From the NCBI GenBank assembly GCA_020628865.1, contig JAHDEJ010000033.1:1-57448 (forward strand): a DNA stretch of 57,448 nucleotides. The letters run 5' to 3'. The stretch's first letter is position 1; the number at the start of each line of letters is the position of its first letter. Below are positions 16,273-24,272 of the stretch, piece after piece. Source of the stretch: Acidimicrobiales bacterium. Its GTDB lineage: Bacteria > Actinomycetota > Acidimicrobiia > Acidimicrobiales > SHLQ01. The notes below the pieces were generated by a model. It made no database searches, was not told where the DNA came from, and saw nothing but the letters and a program-made list of their open reading frames with translations. The position numbers and the translations under genes were made by a program.

Positions 16273-16952
16273 GCGATCGAGTCGATCAGCGTCGGATTGT
16301 TGTTCCGCACGCTGTTGACGTCGGTGGACACCGGCCGGGTGGCGAGGAGTTCGTTGGGAGCGGGCACCAGGAGGCGCTGCAGCTGTTCGGTGTCCTGGTT
16401 CTCCGGCTGGAGCCACTCCTCCCAATCGGAGGGCGCCAGCATGACCGGCATGCGGTTGTGGATCGGTTCCATCGTGGCGTTCGGCCCACAGGTCAAGATC
16501 GTGAAGGTGTGGAACTCCCGGAGGTCCTCAGCGTCCGTCCACCGTTCCCAGAGACCGGCGAGCGCCAACGGGTCGCCGTCGGCCCGGTGGATGTACATCG
16601 GCTGTTTCGAGCCGTCGTCGTTGCGCTTCCACTCGTAGAACCCGTCGGCGGACACGATGCACCGCCGCTTGGCGAACGCCGAGCGGAACGAGTTCTTCGT
16701 GGCGACGGTTTCGCTGCGGGCGTTGATCATCTTCGAGCCGATGCGAAGGTCCTTCGCCCAGCGGGGCACGAGCCCCCAGCGGAGGTGGTCCAGATGCCGG
16801 GCGTCGTCGCGAACCCGAACGACCGGTACGTCCCGTGTGGGCGCGACGTTGTAGTCCGGCGAGGTCTCCTCGTCGGGCTCAGCCGGTGCCTCCGCGCCGA
16901 AGTAGGCGGCGAGTTTGTCCGGCGGCGTCGTTGACGCGAATCGTCCACACAT
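16269..16952 (-). CDS. SRAP/HMCES-family abasic-site processing protein (YedK-like)
   Basis: 227 residues. The protein starts MCGRF, so Cys2 becomes the N-terminal catalytic residue after Met removal. In this family it forms a thiazolidine cross-link with abasic sites in single-stranded DNA, protecting replication forks. PDYNVAPTRDVPVVR (Asn), NARSETVATKNSFR (Arg/Glu) and PIHNRMPVML (the catalytic His) are the conserved blocks. A TAGAGT hexamer stands 10 bases upstream. It overlaps the DUF2079 gene by 4 bases downstream. Confidence 0.92.
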   Translation of the reverse strand: MCGRFASTTPPDKLAAYFGAEAPAEPDEETSPDYNVAPTRDVPVVRVRDDARHLDHLRWGLVPRWAKDLRIGSKMINARSETVATKNSFRSAFAKRRCIVSADGFYEWKRNDDGSKQPMYIHRADGDPLALAGLWERWTDAEDLREFHTFTILTCGPNATMEPIHNRMPVMLAPSDWEEWLQPENQDTEQLQRLLVPAPNELLATRPVSTDVNSVRNNNPTLIDSIA

Positions 16953-16962
16953 TGCACCGCGG

Positions 16963-16968
16963 ACTCTA
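16963..16968 (-). promoter_or_regulatory. Possible -10 element, SRAP gene
   Basis: TAGAGT lies 10 bases before the ATG at 16952, slightly farther than the other leaderless-type promoters here; it would give a leader of only a few bases. Confidence 0.35.
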
Positions 16969-16991
16969 GCCGGTCGGGGCCGCCGACTCTC

Positions 16992-17963
16992 TCACAGGAC
17001 CCGGATCTCGACACCGGAGCGGTCGAGGAGCGTGCAGGAACGGGAGGCTCCGGCGATGGTGGCCCGGAGTTGGCTTCCGGGTTCGCCGCCGACGACCGGA
17101 AGCGCCAGCAGATCGACGCCGCGCAGGTCCAGTTCGCCTCGAACCGACCGCCACTCGCCGTCGCCCGGCCCGGGCCGCGCAATTCGCACGCGGATCCGCT
17201 CGACCGCCTCGGGTTCCACCAGCAGGTCGGTGCGGGCGATCGGCGGCCACACCTCGATGAGTTCCATGCCTTCGGCGGTGCAACTCGAACGGTCGCCGGT
17301 GATGGTGTGGATCGGTTCGCAGGCATCGCCTCGGGCGGCGACGTCGAGGGCCCGCAGGTCGTCGGCCACGAGCGAGACGATGAGGCAGCCGCCGGTCACC
17401 ATGTCGTCGGGTCCGGCGACCAGCACCTGCAGCCGATTGCCCCACAGGATCGGGGTGAACTGCACGTCGGTGGGGAGGTCCGCTGGGAGTTCGGTGAGAA
17501 GTTCCGGGCCGGATGGCGACGACAGAAGACCGCGTTCGAGCGGAGCGAGGAGTTCCACGCGTGCCGGAAACGGGTCGCCGGCGTAGGAACGCGGGTCCTG
17601 AGGCGCAGCGATGACGGCCTCGAACACGACACCTTCGGCGTCGTCGGCATCCTCGGTCGAATCGAACCAGCCCTGCGTGACCCCGAACGTGGCCACGCCG
17701 CCGGCGATGGCAACGGCGACCAGCAGCAGCACCGGCCCTCGTGGCCGCCGGGAAAGCTGTTTGGTGAGTTCTTCCTCGGAGCGCCGTTCCTCCTCGGTCT
17801 GCACGGCAAAGGCTTCGATTCCGGCGTCGTCGTCCCGCTCGGCCCATGCGGACGCGAAGTACTCGCGCCCGGAGTCGACGAAGCGCTCGGGCTCACCGGG
17901 GGCGGCCGTCGTCGGGAACGCAGGTGGATCGTCCGCCGCTCGTTTCCATGGCCATCGCACCAC
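16992..17963 (-). CDS. Hypothetical membrane-anchored protein
   Basis: 323 residues, not recognised. The first 75 residues are polar and acidic (cytoplasmic by charge), with a Glu/Arg-rich segment just before one membrane helix near residues 78-98 (GPVLLLVAVAIAGGVATFGV). The remaining 220 residues are probably extracytoplasmic and rich in beta-type sequence, with four cysteines in two separate parts that could form disulfides. The start is the first of two adjacent GTG codons (17963), with a leaderless-type TAGGGT 6 bases before it. The gene lies between the SRAP/DUF2079 pair and the sulfotransferase gene. No enzymatic motif was seen. Confidence 0.7.
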   Translation of the reverse strand: MVRWPWKRAADDPPAFPTTAAPGEPERFVDSGREYFASAWAERDDDAGIEAFAVQTEEERRSEEELTKQLSRRPRGPVLLLVAVAIAGGVATFGVTQGWFDSTEDADDAEGVVFEAVIAAPQDPRSYAGDPFPARVELLAPLERGLLSSPSGPELLTELPADLPTDVQFTPILWGNRLQVLVAGPDDMVTGGCLIVSLVADDLRALDVAARGDACEPIHTITGDRSSCTAEGMELIEVWPPIARTDLLVEPEAVERIRVRIARPGPGDGEWRSVRGELDLRGVDLLALPVVGGEPGSQLRATIAGASRSCTLLDRSGVEIRVL

Positions 17964-17969
17964 GCGCCA

Positions 17970-17975
17970 ACCCTA
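17970..17975 (-). promoter_or_regulatory. Leaderless -10 element, hypothetical membrane protein
   Basis: TAGGGT, 6 bases, then GTG at 17963 on the minus strand. Confidence 0.5.
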
Positions 17976-17999
17976 GCCCCGGGGTCGACGAGAACCCGT

Positions 18000-18758
18000 T
18001 CAGGCGTCGGCGAGCCAGGGGATCTGTCGGTCCCCGAAACGGTCCCGAAGGCCGTCGATCTGTGCCTCGAAGAGCGGTTCCAGGATCGAGCGATGGGCAT
18101 CGGTCATGCCCCGGGTCGGTCCGGCGTTGAACACGGTGCGCAGTGGGTAGCCGCCGAGGTTTGCCGGCCTTGCCACCTGGAGGTGGTCGAAGACCCGTCC
18201 GATCGTGGCGACGGGATCCTCGACGACCTCGTCGTGGAAGACGACCAGCAGCTGCTCGTCGGGGAAGACGCTGCCCCAGCGGCGCAGCCCCTCGAGATAG
18301 TCGCCCCGTTGCAACATCAACGGCGTCGTGGCGACGGCTTCGAACTCCTCGATCGGCAGGTCGACCACGTCGGCCTTCATCTGGTTGCGGGCGAAGTACT
18401 TGGCGGCCGACCACGCCCGATCGATCGGATTGCGAATCATCAGGATCAGCCGCATGTCCGGGTTGAGGGCGTGCATCCCCTGGATGCGGTCCTCGGGCAC
18501 CACGAGGTACGCCGGGGTGATCTCCCCCGGTCGGCGGCGCCGGACGCGCCGGGGACGGAAGTGCTGGAAGTACCAGTCGTGACCCCGATCCCAGTGGAGA
18601 TCCAGGTAGTGCAGCTCCTTGCGACGGGGAACGAACAGCTCCGGATGGATCCGAAGGTTCTCCCACAGCCAGGTGGTGCCGGCCTTTTGCGCACCGATCC
18701 CGAGAAAGGACGGCACGGGAAAGTGTGCGGGTTGGTTCGGCTCCGGACTCACGTTCAC
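18000..18758 (-). CDS. Sulfotransferase-family protein
   Basis: 252 residues with the PAPS-binding 5' phosphosulfate loop IGAQKAGTTWLWENL (about residues 20-34) and the 3' phosphate-binding RNPIDRAWSAAKYFAR (about 108-123, Arg and Ser in the usual places). It should transfer sulfate from PAPS to a carbohydrate, lipid or small molecule; the acceptor is unknown. The start is a GTG; no nearby ATG is in frame before the PAPS loop. The gene is divergent from the amidase gene, with 142 bases between them. Confidence 0.88.
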   Translation of the reverse strand: MNVSPEPNQPAHFPVPSFLGIGAQKAGTTWLWENLRIHPELFVPRRKELHYLDLHWDRGHDWYFQHFRPRRVRRRRPGEITPAYLVVPEDRIQGMHALNPDMRLILMIRNPIDRAWSAAKYFARNQMKADVVDLPIEEFEAVATTPLMLQRGDYLEGLRRWGSVFPDEQLLVVFHDEVVEDPVATIGRVFDHLQVARPANLGGYPLRTVFNAGPTRGMTDAHRSILEPLFEAQIDGLRDRFGDRQIPWLADA

Positions 18759-18887
18759 TCCGCTTTGGACGGCTCGATCACCGTAGCGACTTCCCGCACC
18801 GGCAGGGCGGAGCGCGACGACCCGGGCCGATTGCGCCGCCCCTCAGCGGATGGTCGGACGTGCCGATTCAACGGGTATGGCGACCTC

Positions 18888-18893
18888 TACACT
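18888..18893 (+). promoter_or_regulatory. Leaderless -10 element, amidase gene
   Basis: TACACT, 7 bases, then the ATG at 18901, supporting this start over the upstream in-frame ATGs at 18850 and 18877. Confidence 0.5.
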
Positions 18894-18900
18894 GCTGGCG

Positions 18901-20283
18901 ATGCGGATACGTGGCCTCACCCTGTTCCTGATGGCGGTCGTCGTCGTCCTGGGACCCGCTGCCGCCGCGCAGATCGAGGACGATCCGGCCCAGGTCGCTC
19001 CCGCCATCGGCCCATGGTTGGGTGCCGCACGCGGGTCCGTCACGACGGTCACCGCCGTCGATGGCGGTGTTTCGCTCGCCGGTGTCGCCCGAGATCCCGA
19101 CAGCGCGAGCCCCATCAGCTACGAAGTTGTCGTCGACGGCATCACCGTGGCCAGCGGAGCGACGGCCCGCCCCGACGGCTTCGGAGAACCTGTCGGTTTC
19201 TCCGAGAGCCTCGTCCTCTCCGAGGGCCTGCACGAGGTCTGTCTGCGCCTGGTGGAGCCCCGCCTCGGCGGCCGAACCGTCGATTGCCTGACCGCCACGA
19301 CCGCACCTCCGAACACGGTCACCGCAAAGGCTCGCCGCGCGGCAACCGGCATTCTCCGCACCACGAGCGGCGTCATCGTGCCGGTCAACGGCGGTGGCCC
19401 CGGCAACTGGCAGATCAGCACCCCGTGCGGCGCCGACGCCGTCCTCGAGACCGGCACCTTCATCGAGCGGGCCCGGGTCGTCATCGATCCCGGACACGGT
19501 GGATCCGAGTCCGGCGCGGCCGGTCGCGGCATCCTCGAGAAGAACCTGAACCTCGACGTGGCGGAGATCGTCGTCGAGAAGCTGCGGGAGCTCGGAATCA
19601 CCGCCGAGCTGACCCGCACCGCCGACTACCGTGTGCCGATTGCAATGCGCGCCGACATCGCCAACGCACTCGCACCGGACGTTTTTCTGTCGCTGCATCA
19701 CAACGGCGGCGCGCTCCGACGTTCGAGCCGACCCGGTACGGAGGTCTTCTACGGCAACGGCCATCCGCAGTCACAGCGCCTGGCCGCGATCATGTACGAA
19801 GAGATGGTCGATGCGCTCGACGATTTCGACGTCGATTGGGTCTCCACCGTGAGCGAAGGCGCCTCCGTGCGCTTGCGCGACGACGGGATGGACCTCTACG
19901 GCATCCACCGATTCTCCCCCGAGATCACCTCGATCATCACCGAGTTCCTCTACCTCAGCAACGTGCCCGAAGCGCTGCTCATGCAACAGCCGGGCATGAT
20001 CGAGCTCGAGGCAGAGGCGATCGTCGATGGGCTCTTGCGCTGGTGGTGGACCGAGGACACCGGCACCGAACTCGGCCGCCGCTTCACCGACTCGTCGAGC
20101 TCCGGAACGGGCGGGTTCGACGGCTGCGTCGACCCGGCACTCGAGGCTCCGGACAACGGTGCGCTGGCCGTGGGCCGAACCGAATTCCTCACCGATCAGG
20201 CCATCGCGCTCGCCGGTCTCGATGCCCCCACTCCCCTGCTGCCGGCACTGCAGCTGGGCTCGGATCCCGCCGTCACCGACTGA
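18901..20283 (+). CDS. Secreted N-acetylmuramoyl-L-alanine amidase (Amidase_3)
   Basis: 460 residues. A signal peptide covers about residues 1-23 (MRIRGLTLFLMAVVVVLGPA, then AAAQ). An N-terminal beta-type domain of about 170 residues follows, then the zinc amidase domain, with VIDPGHGGSESGA (Zn His), the ILEKNLNLDVAEIV Glu, SLHHNGG (Zn His) and the late catalytic Glu in IITEFLYLSN. These enzymes cleave the bond between muramic acid and the stem peptide to split or remodel peptidoglycan. The N-terminal domain may target the enzyme to the wall but is not identified. The 3' end overlaps the convergent citrate-synthase-like gene by 11 bases. Confidence 0.88.
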   Translation: MRIRGLTLFLMAVVVVLGPAAAAQIEDDPAQVAPAIGPWLGAARGSVTTVTAVDGGVSLAGVARDPDSASPISYEVVVDGITVASGATARPDGFGEPVGFSESLVLSEGLHEVCLRLVEPRLGGRTVDCLTATTAPPNTVTAKARRAATGILRTTSGVIVPVNGGGPGNWQISTPCGADAVLETGTFIERARVVIDPGHGGSESGAAGRGILEKNLNLDVAEIVVEKLRELGITAELTRTADYRVPIAMRADIANALAPDVFLSLHHNGGALRRSSRPGTEVFYGNGHPQSQRLAAIMYEEMVDALDDFDVDWVSTVSEGASVRLRDDGMDLYGIHRFSPEITSIITEFLYLSNVPEALLMQQPGMIELEAEAIVDGLLRWWWTEDTGTELGRRFTDSSSSGTGGFDGCVDPALEAPDNGALAVGRTEFLTDQAIALAGLDAPTPLLPALQLGSDPAVTD

Positions 20284-21457
20284 CGTTCGTCGCCGAACCC
20301 ATCCAGCGAGCCCGAGGACGGAACCGCACCGGTGGCTCGTCGTACTCCTCCATGGCGTGAGCCAGCCATCCGGCGGTTCGGGCAACGGCGAAGATGACTT
20401 CGCCCGCATCCGGGTGCATGCCGGACAGCCAGGTGAGCGCACCGAGTGCAAGATCGATGTTCGGAACGGCGTCCGAGCGTTCGTTCACCACATCCCGCAC
20501 CCGATGGACGTGACGGAGCCGCGGATCATCGGCCCATGCGTCGAGGACGCTGGCCATCAGCGAGCGATAGCGGGGGTCCTGTCGCCGGTAGACGGCATGC
20601 CCGAAGCCGGGGATGACACCGGTTCGACGGCGGGCCTCACCAATCGCCTGCGCCGGCTGGCCGGAGCCGTCCACCTCCACGAAGAGCTGGTGCACCGCAT
20701 GGGAGGCGGCGCCGTGCAGGGTTCCGCCGAGCACCCCGAGTCCGGCGCTGACGACCGAATAGGGGTCGGCGCGGACGGACGCCGCGATGCGGGCGGCAAA
20801 GGTCGAACCGGCCAGACCGTGATCGACGAGCAGTGTCATCGCCGTCTCGAGCGCGCGCCGCTGGCGGGGCGTGCCGGGTTCGCCGACGAGGCGGCACCAG
20901 AGCACGTCCGCCAGCGACCCATCGATGTGCGTGGCGTGTCCCGGAAGTCCGTGCACGAGCTCGGTGAGCAGAGTCCGCCCGGCCGCCCGCACCGCATGGG
21001 GCGACAGATCGTGCCGCAGCGGATCCTGTTGGGAGACCATCGCCGTGCGGATTCGCAGGTCGTCGATCGTCGCCGGGCGCTGCTCGACGGCACCCGTGGA
21101 CGATGGTGAGGGCCAGGGTTCGTCCGCACCGGCGAGCCAGAGGAGGTCGGCGACCTCGGTGAACGGCATCCGGTCGTTCACGAGATCGACGAGGTCGCGT
21201 CCACGAACGAGGAGACCGTCGTCGCTCACCCGCGTGATCCGAGTCGTGATGAGCGTGTGCAACTCGCCCTCGGTGTCGGTCCGGGCACCCTTCCGGAGCC
21301 GCTCGACGTCGGCCGGATCGAATCGGCTCGTCCGGCCGTCCTCGGCGACCGTCCGGGGCAGGAGACCCCGGCTCACGTACGCATAGACCGTCTGGCGCTG
21401 CACGCCGAGACGGGCAGCGACCTCGGCTGCGGTGAGTCCGGCGGATGCTTCGGTCAC
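20273..21457 (-). CDS. Citrate-synthase-family protein with N-terminal helix-turn-helix domain
   Basis: 394 residues. Residues about 8-60 form a MerR/excisionase-type DNA-binding helix-turn-helix (LTAAEVAARLGVQRQTVYAY, then VSRGLLP and RFDPADVERLRKG). The rest is a citrate synthase fold, with an inserted or divergent helical part, and the three catalytic positions are intact: His248 in TLHGAASH, His287 in GFGHAVYR and Asp335 in NIDLALG. It could be a working citrate or methylcitrate synthase that also binds DNA, or a regulator that senses oxaloacetate or acyl-CoA. The start is a GTG preceded by GAGGAGG. It is divergent from a second citrate-synthase gene across a palindrome-rich gap. Confidence 0.85.
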   Translation of the reverse strand: MTEASAGLTAAEVAARLGVQRQTVYAYVSRGLLPRTVAEDGRTSRFDPADVERLRKGARTDTEGELHTLITTRITRVSDDGLLVRGRDLVDLVNDRMPFTEVADLLWLAGADEPWPSPSSTGAVEQRPATIDDLRIRTAMVSQQDPLRHDLSPHAVRAAGRTLLTELVHGLPGHATHIDGSLADVLWCRLVGEPGTPRQRRALETAMTLLVDHGLAGSTFAARIAASVRADPYSVVSAGLGVLGGTLHGAASHAVHQLFVEVDGSGQPAQAIGEARRRTGVIPGFGHAVYRRQDPRYRSLMASVLDAWADDPRLRHVHRVRDVVNERSDAVPNIDLALGALTWLSGMHPDAGEVIFAVARTAGWLAHAMEEYDEPPVRFRPRARWMGSATNVSR

Positions 21458-21496
21458 GGGGCCTCCTCGGCAACCCGATCAGCGGGGGTTGCCAGC

Positions 21497-21526
21497 GTCA
21501 ATGTTGACGTGATCAACATTGTCAAC
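21497..21526. promoter_or_regulatory. Palindromic operator between the divergent citrate-synthase genes
   Basis: A perfect 9-bp inverted repeat, CAATGTTGA (21499-21507) and TCAACATTG (21513-21521) with a 5-base spacer, is followed by a further GTTGAC-like half-site (TTGTCAAC, 21519-21526). The gap is otherwise G+C-rich. Its position between a gene encoding a DNA-binding citrate synthase and a second citrate synthase makes it the natural target of the HTH domain. No clear -10 or -35 was assigned. Confidence 0.55.
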
Positions 21527-21553
21527 GTACCCCGAATCGGGTTCGGTGGACAC

Positions 21554-22708
21554 ATGCATGACCACTCGTTCGGCACCACCCCCGTACCGGCCGGCAGCCT
21601 CGCCCCGCCCGGCCTGAAAGGCCTGGTCGTCGCCACCACGACCGTCGGATCCGTCCGTGGAACCGAAGGGTGGTTCCACTACCGGGACCAGGATGCAGTC
21701 ACGGTCGCCCGGCACCACACGTTCGAGGCGGCGACCGGCCTCCTGCTCGACGGACAGCTCCCCGACGCCCCAGCCGAGTCTCGGGTTCGTGTCGCCCTCG
21801 CCGACGCCCGCTCGATCGACCTCGGCCTCGTCACCGATCTGCACGCCCGGGCCGAGCGCACCGGGGCGAGCCGAATGTCCGTGCTCCGGGCGACGCTGGC
21901 GTTGCTCGTCGACGACACCCCCAGCATCGATCTCGACGACGCCGGCCGACGAGATCGGCTCCACGCCGCCATTGGCGCCGTTCCGTCGGTGCTCGCGGCC
22001 CTCCATCGGCTCGACTCGGGAGAAACACCGCTGCCGTCGGACCCGGCCCTCGGGCACGTGGCCGACTTCATCCGGATGACGACCGGCGCCACGCCGTCGC
22101 CGAGGGCGGCACGGGCCGTGGAGACGTACCTGCTGTTGACGCTCGACCACGGGTTCAACGCCTCGACGTTCACGAGTCGGGTGATCACGAGCACCGGAGC
22201 CGGTGTGGGCAGCGCACTCGTCGGCGCCATCGGTGCGTTGTCCGGGCCCCTCCACGGCGGCGCGCCGAGCCGCGTGCTCGACATGCTCGAGGCGATCGGC
22301 GATCCGTCGAACACCCGATCCTGGGCGCAGGACGAACTTGGCGCCGGCCGCAAACTGATGGGCTTCGGCCACGCCGTCTACCGGGCCGACGATCCCCGCT
22401 CGCTGCTCCTGCGAGAAACCGCCGTCGGCCTCGGCGGGCCGCTCGTCGAGCAGGCCTGCGCGGTCGAGGCCGAGATGCTGCAGTTCCTGAAGGAGACCAA
22501 GCCCGACGCGGTGATCGTCACCAACGTCGAGTTCTACGCGGCCGTGGCGCTGACGCTGGCCGGTCTGCCCCAGGAAATGTTCACCCCGGCCTTCACGACG
22601 AGCCGGGTGGTCGGCTGGTCGGCGCACATCCTCGAGCAGGCGGCAGACAACAAGATCATGCGTCCGTCCGCCCGCTACGTCGGCCCGGAGCCGACCCGCT
22701 CAGCCTGA
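21554..22708 (+). CDS. Citrate-synthase-family protein with Glu at the catalytic Asp position
   Basis: 384 residues with the full citrate synthase fold: His234 in GPLHGGAPSR, His273 in GFGHAVYRADDPR, and the third catalytic position as Glu326 in TNVEFYAA, where canonical enzymes have Asp. C-terminal TTSRVVGWSAHILEQ and RPSARYVGP are normal. It may condense acetyl- or propionyl-CoA with oxaloacetate, perhaps with changed kinetics. The frame is open back to 21257 through the neighbouring gene; the ATG at 21554 is chosen because upstream codons run through the palindromic operator and the divergent gene. No ribosome-binding site stands out. Confidence 0.82.
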   Translation: MHDHSFGTTPVPAGSLAPPGLKGLVVATTTVGSVRGTEGWFHYRDQDAVTVARHHTFEAATGLLLDGQLPDAPAESRVRVALADARSIDLGLVTDLHARAERTGASRMSVLRATLALLVDDTPSIDLDDAGRRDRLHAAIGAVPSVLAALHRLDSGETPLPSDPALGHVADFIRMTTGATPSPRAARAVETYLLLTLDHGFNASTFTSRVITSTGAGVGSALVGAIGALSGPLHGGAPSRVLDMLEAIGDPSNTRSWAQDELGAGRKLMGFGHAVYRADDPRSLLLRETAVGLGGPLVEQACAVEAEMLQFLKETKPDAVIVTNVEFYAAVALTLAGLPQEMFTPAFTTSRVVGWSAHILEQAADNKIMRPSARYVGPEPTRSA

Positions 22709-22715
22709 GCGAGGG

Positions 22716-23747
22716 TCAGTCGCCGGCGGCAGCGTCGTCGGGATCCTTCTTCGCCCGGCTCGGCGACACCCGAGGCGGCTCGAACGGTTGCTTCGGGTAG
22801 ACGGGCGGCCAGGGCGCATCGCCCATCGGCTCGAGACCGGCACGGAATTCATCGACCAGCTCGTCGATCGACTGCGACTGCTCGTACATGTCGGCCCACG
22901 GATCCCCGGCTTCGGCCAGGCGACCGGGGACCGTCAATGCCGTCAACTCGTCCGGCACCACCGTCTCCAGCTCGTCCCAGCGAATCGGTGTGCTGACCTG
23001 CGCTCCGACGCGAGCGCGGATCGACCATGCCCCGAAGACCGTCTTGTGCGGGGCGTTCTGGTTGAAGTCGACAAAGACCCGCTGCCCTCGTTCTTCCTTC
23101 CACCAGGCATCCGTCAGCAACGTCGGGTGTCGGGCCGCGAGCCGTCGGGCAAGCGTGACCGCAGCCCCGCGCACGTCGTAGGAGTTCCATCCGCCCGGCA
23201 GCGGAACGTAGAGGTGGAGGCCCTTGCTCCCGCTGGTCTTCACGAAACTGGTGATGCCGGCGCGGGCGAGCTCGTCGCGCGTGAGCGCCGCCGCCTCCCG
23301 AACGTCATCGAAGGTGATGCCCGGCGTCGGGTCAAGATCGATTCGCAGCTCGTCCACATCTTCACCGGGGACGCGGAACGGCCACGGATGCAGGGTGAAC
23401 GCCCCCTGGTTGGCCGCCCACACCAAATGGGCGGCGTCAGCCATCACGATTGCCCGGCTCGGCGTGCCGTTGACGGTCTCGACGGTCGTGGTTTGCAGCC
23501 ACTCCGGTGCCGAGTCCGGGATTCGCTTCTGGAAGAAGTTCTTGCCGGAGACGCCGTTCGGGAACCGCTGCAGGAGCACCGGTCGGTTGCCCATCGTGTT
23601 CAGCAGTGCGTCGGCCACCTCGATGAAGTAGTCGACGACGTCAGACTTCGTCAGTCCCACCTTGGGGAAGTAGGGCTTCTCCGGGCTCGAGATTCGCAGT
23701 TCCTGCCCGGCAACCTGCCGGAACTCCACCTCGTCGTCGGCTGCCAT
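22716..23747 (-). CDS. Stand-alone LigD-type polymerase/primase (NHEJ Pol domain)
   Basis: 343 residues matching the polymerase domain of LigD, without ligase or phosphoesterase parts. Conserved blocks include VLLQRFPNGVSGKNFFQKR (about residues 54-72), the metal-binding DxD in RIDLDPTPG, TSGSKGLHLYVPL and VFVDFNQNAPHKTVFGAWSIR. In bacteria with NHEJ such Pol proteins add ribonucleotides and fill gaps at double-strand breaks with Ku and LigD. Stand-alone copies are common in Actinobacteria. The C-terminal extension (about 300 onward) is Pro/Lys-rich. The ATG at 23747 lies one base after the upstream gene's stop, so the two are co-translated; open frame further up is not used. Confidence 0.9.
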   Translation of the reverse strand: MAADDEVEFRQVAGQELRISSPEKPYFPKVGLTKSDVVDYFIEVADALLNTMGNRPVLLQRFPNGVSGKNFFQKRIPDSAPEWLQTTTVETVNGTPSRAIVMADAAHLVWAANQGAFTLHPWPFRVPGEDVDELRIDLDPTPGITFDDVREAAALTRDELARAGITSFVKTSGSKGLHLYVPLPGGWNSYDVRGAAVTLARRLAARHPTLLTDAWWKEERGQRVFVDFNQNAPHKTVFGAWSIRARVGAQVSTPIRWDELETVVPDELTALTVPGRLAEAGDPWADMYEQSQSIDELVDEFRAGLEPMGDAPWPPVYPKQPFEPPRVSPSRAKKDPDDAAAGD

Positions 23748-23748
23748 G

Positions 23749-24171
23749 TCAGTCGGCGTCCCGATCGAGACGGCGAATCTGGGCACACAGCTGGGCGAGC
23801 AGCGCCCGGCCGAGGTCGGGGGCGACCTTCAGGGCGTGATCGAAGTCGGGTTGGGACAGGACCACGAGGTTGGTTTCCTCGCTGGTGACGACCGTTGCGG
23901 TGCGCGGCTCGCCGTCGATCAACGAGATCTCGCCGAACGAATCGCCGGGACCGAGGGTGCGCAGCAGGTCGCCTCGACGCTCCACCCGGCAGGATCCGGT
24001 GACGACGATGCAGAAGTCGCTGCCGGGCTCCCCCTCGACCACCAGCTCCGTCGAGGCCGGCACCGTCATGGCCCGTGAATAGCGAGCGATCGTCTTGAGT
24101 TGGCGGCGCGGAAGTCCTCCGAAGATGGCGCTCTCGCCGAGTACGGCGAGCAGATCGGTCGTGTCCGGCAT
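23749..24171 (-). CDS. Cyclic-nucleotide-binding-domain protein
   Basis: 140 residues comprising one cNMP-binding beta-roll: VVEGEPGSDFCIVVTGSCRVERRG, then GPGDSFGEISLIDGEPRTATVV, with the phosphate-binding Glu and Arg of the cassette (FGEISLIDGEPRTA). No helix-turn-helix follows, so it is a ligand-sensing module and not a CRP-type transcription factor. The ATG at 24171 has GAGGGGG just upstream; an upstream in-frame ATG at 24204 would add only 11 residues. It is coupled to the LigD-type polymerase gene (1-base gap). The meaning of that pairing is unknown. Confidence 0.85.
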   Translation of the reverse strand: MPDTTDLLAVLGESAIFGGLPRRQLKTIARYSRAMTVPASTELVVEGEPGSDFCIVVTGSCRVERRGDLLRTLGPGDSFGEISLIDGEPRTATVVTSEETNLVVLSQPDFDHALKVAPDLGRALLAQLCAQIRRLDRDAD

Positions 24172-24233
24172 CGGTCCCCCTCGTGTCCGTGGAGTGTGCC
24201 ACAACCGAGTGTCCTCGGGCGACCTCCCTGCGG

Positions 24234-24262
24234 TTGGGGGCGAGGGCCGCAGCCACTACAGT
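24234..24262 (+). promoter_or_regulatory. tRNA-Pro promoter
   Basis: TTGGGG (24234-24239), 17-base spacer, TACAGT (24257-24262), about 10 bases before the mature tRNA. It is one of the few places in the window where both hexamers and standard spacing can be seen. Confidence 0.55.
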
Positions 24263-24272
24263 GTGTCCCTCA

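Noticed and set aside
16273-16425. In-frame upstream extension of the DUF2079 gene
   Set aside because: It lies inside the SRAP gene and lacks family similarity; the ATGA overlap gives a natural start at 16272.
17070-20360. 1096-codon plus-strand open frame
   Set aside because: It runs antisense through the hypothetical membrane protein and sulfotransferase genes and out of frame through the amidase; no motif or start signal supports it.
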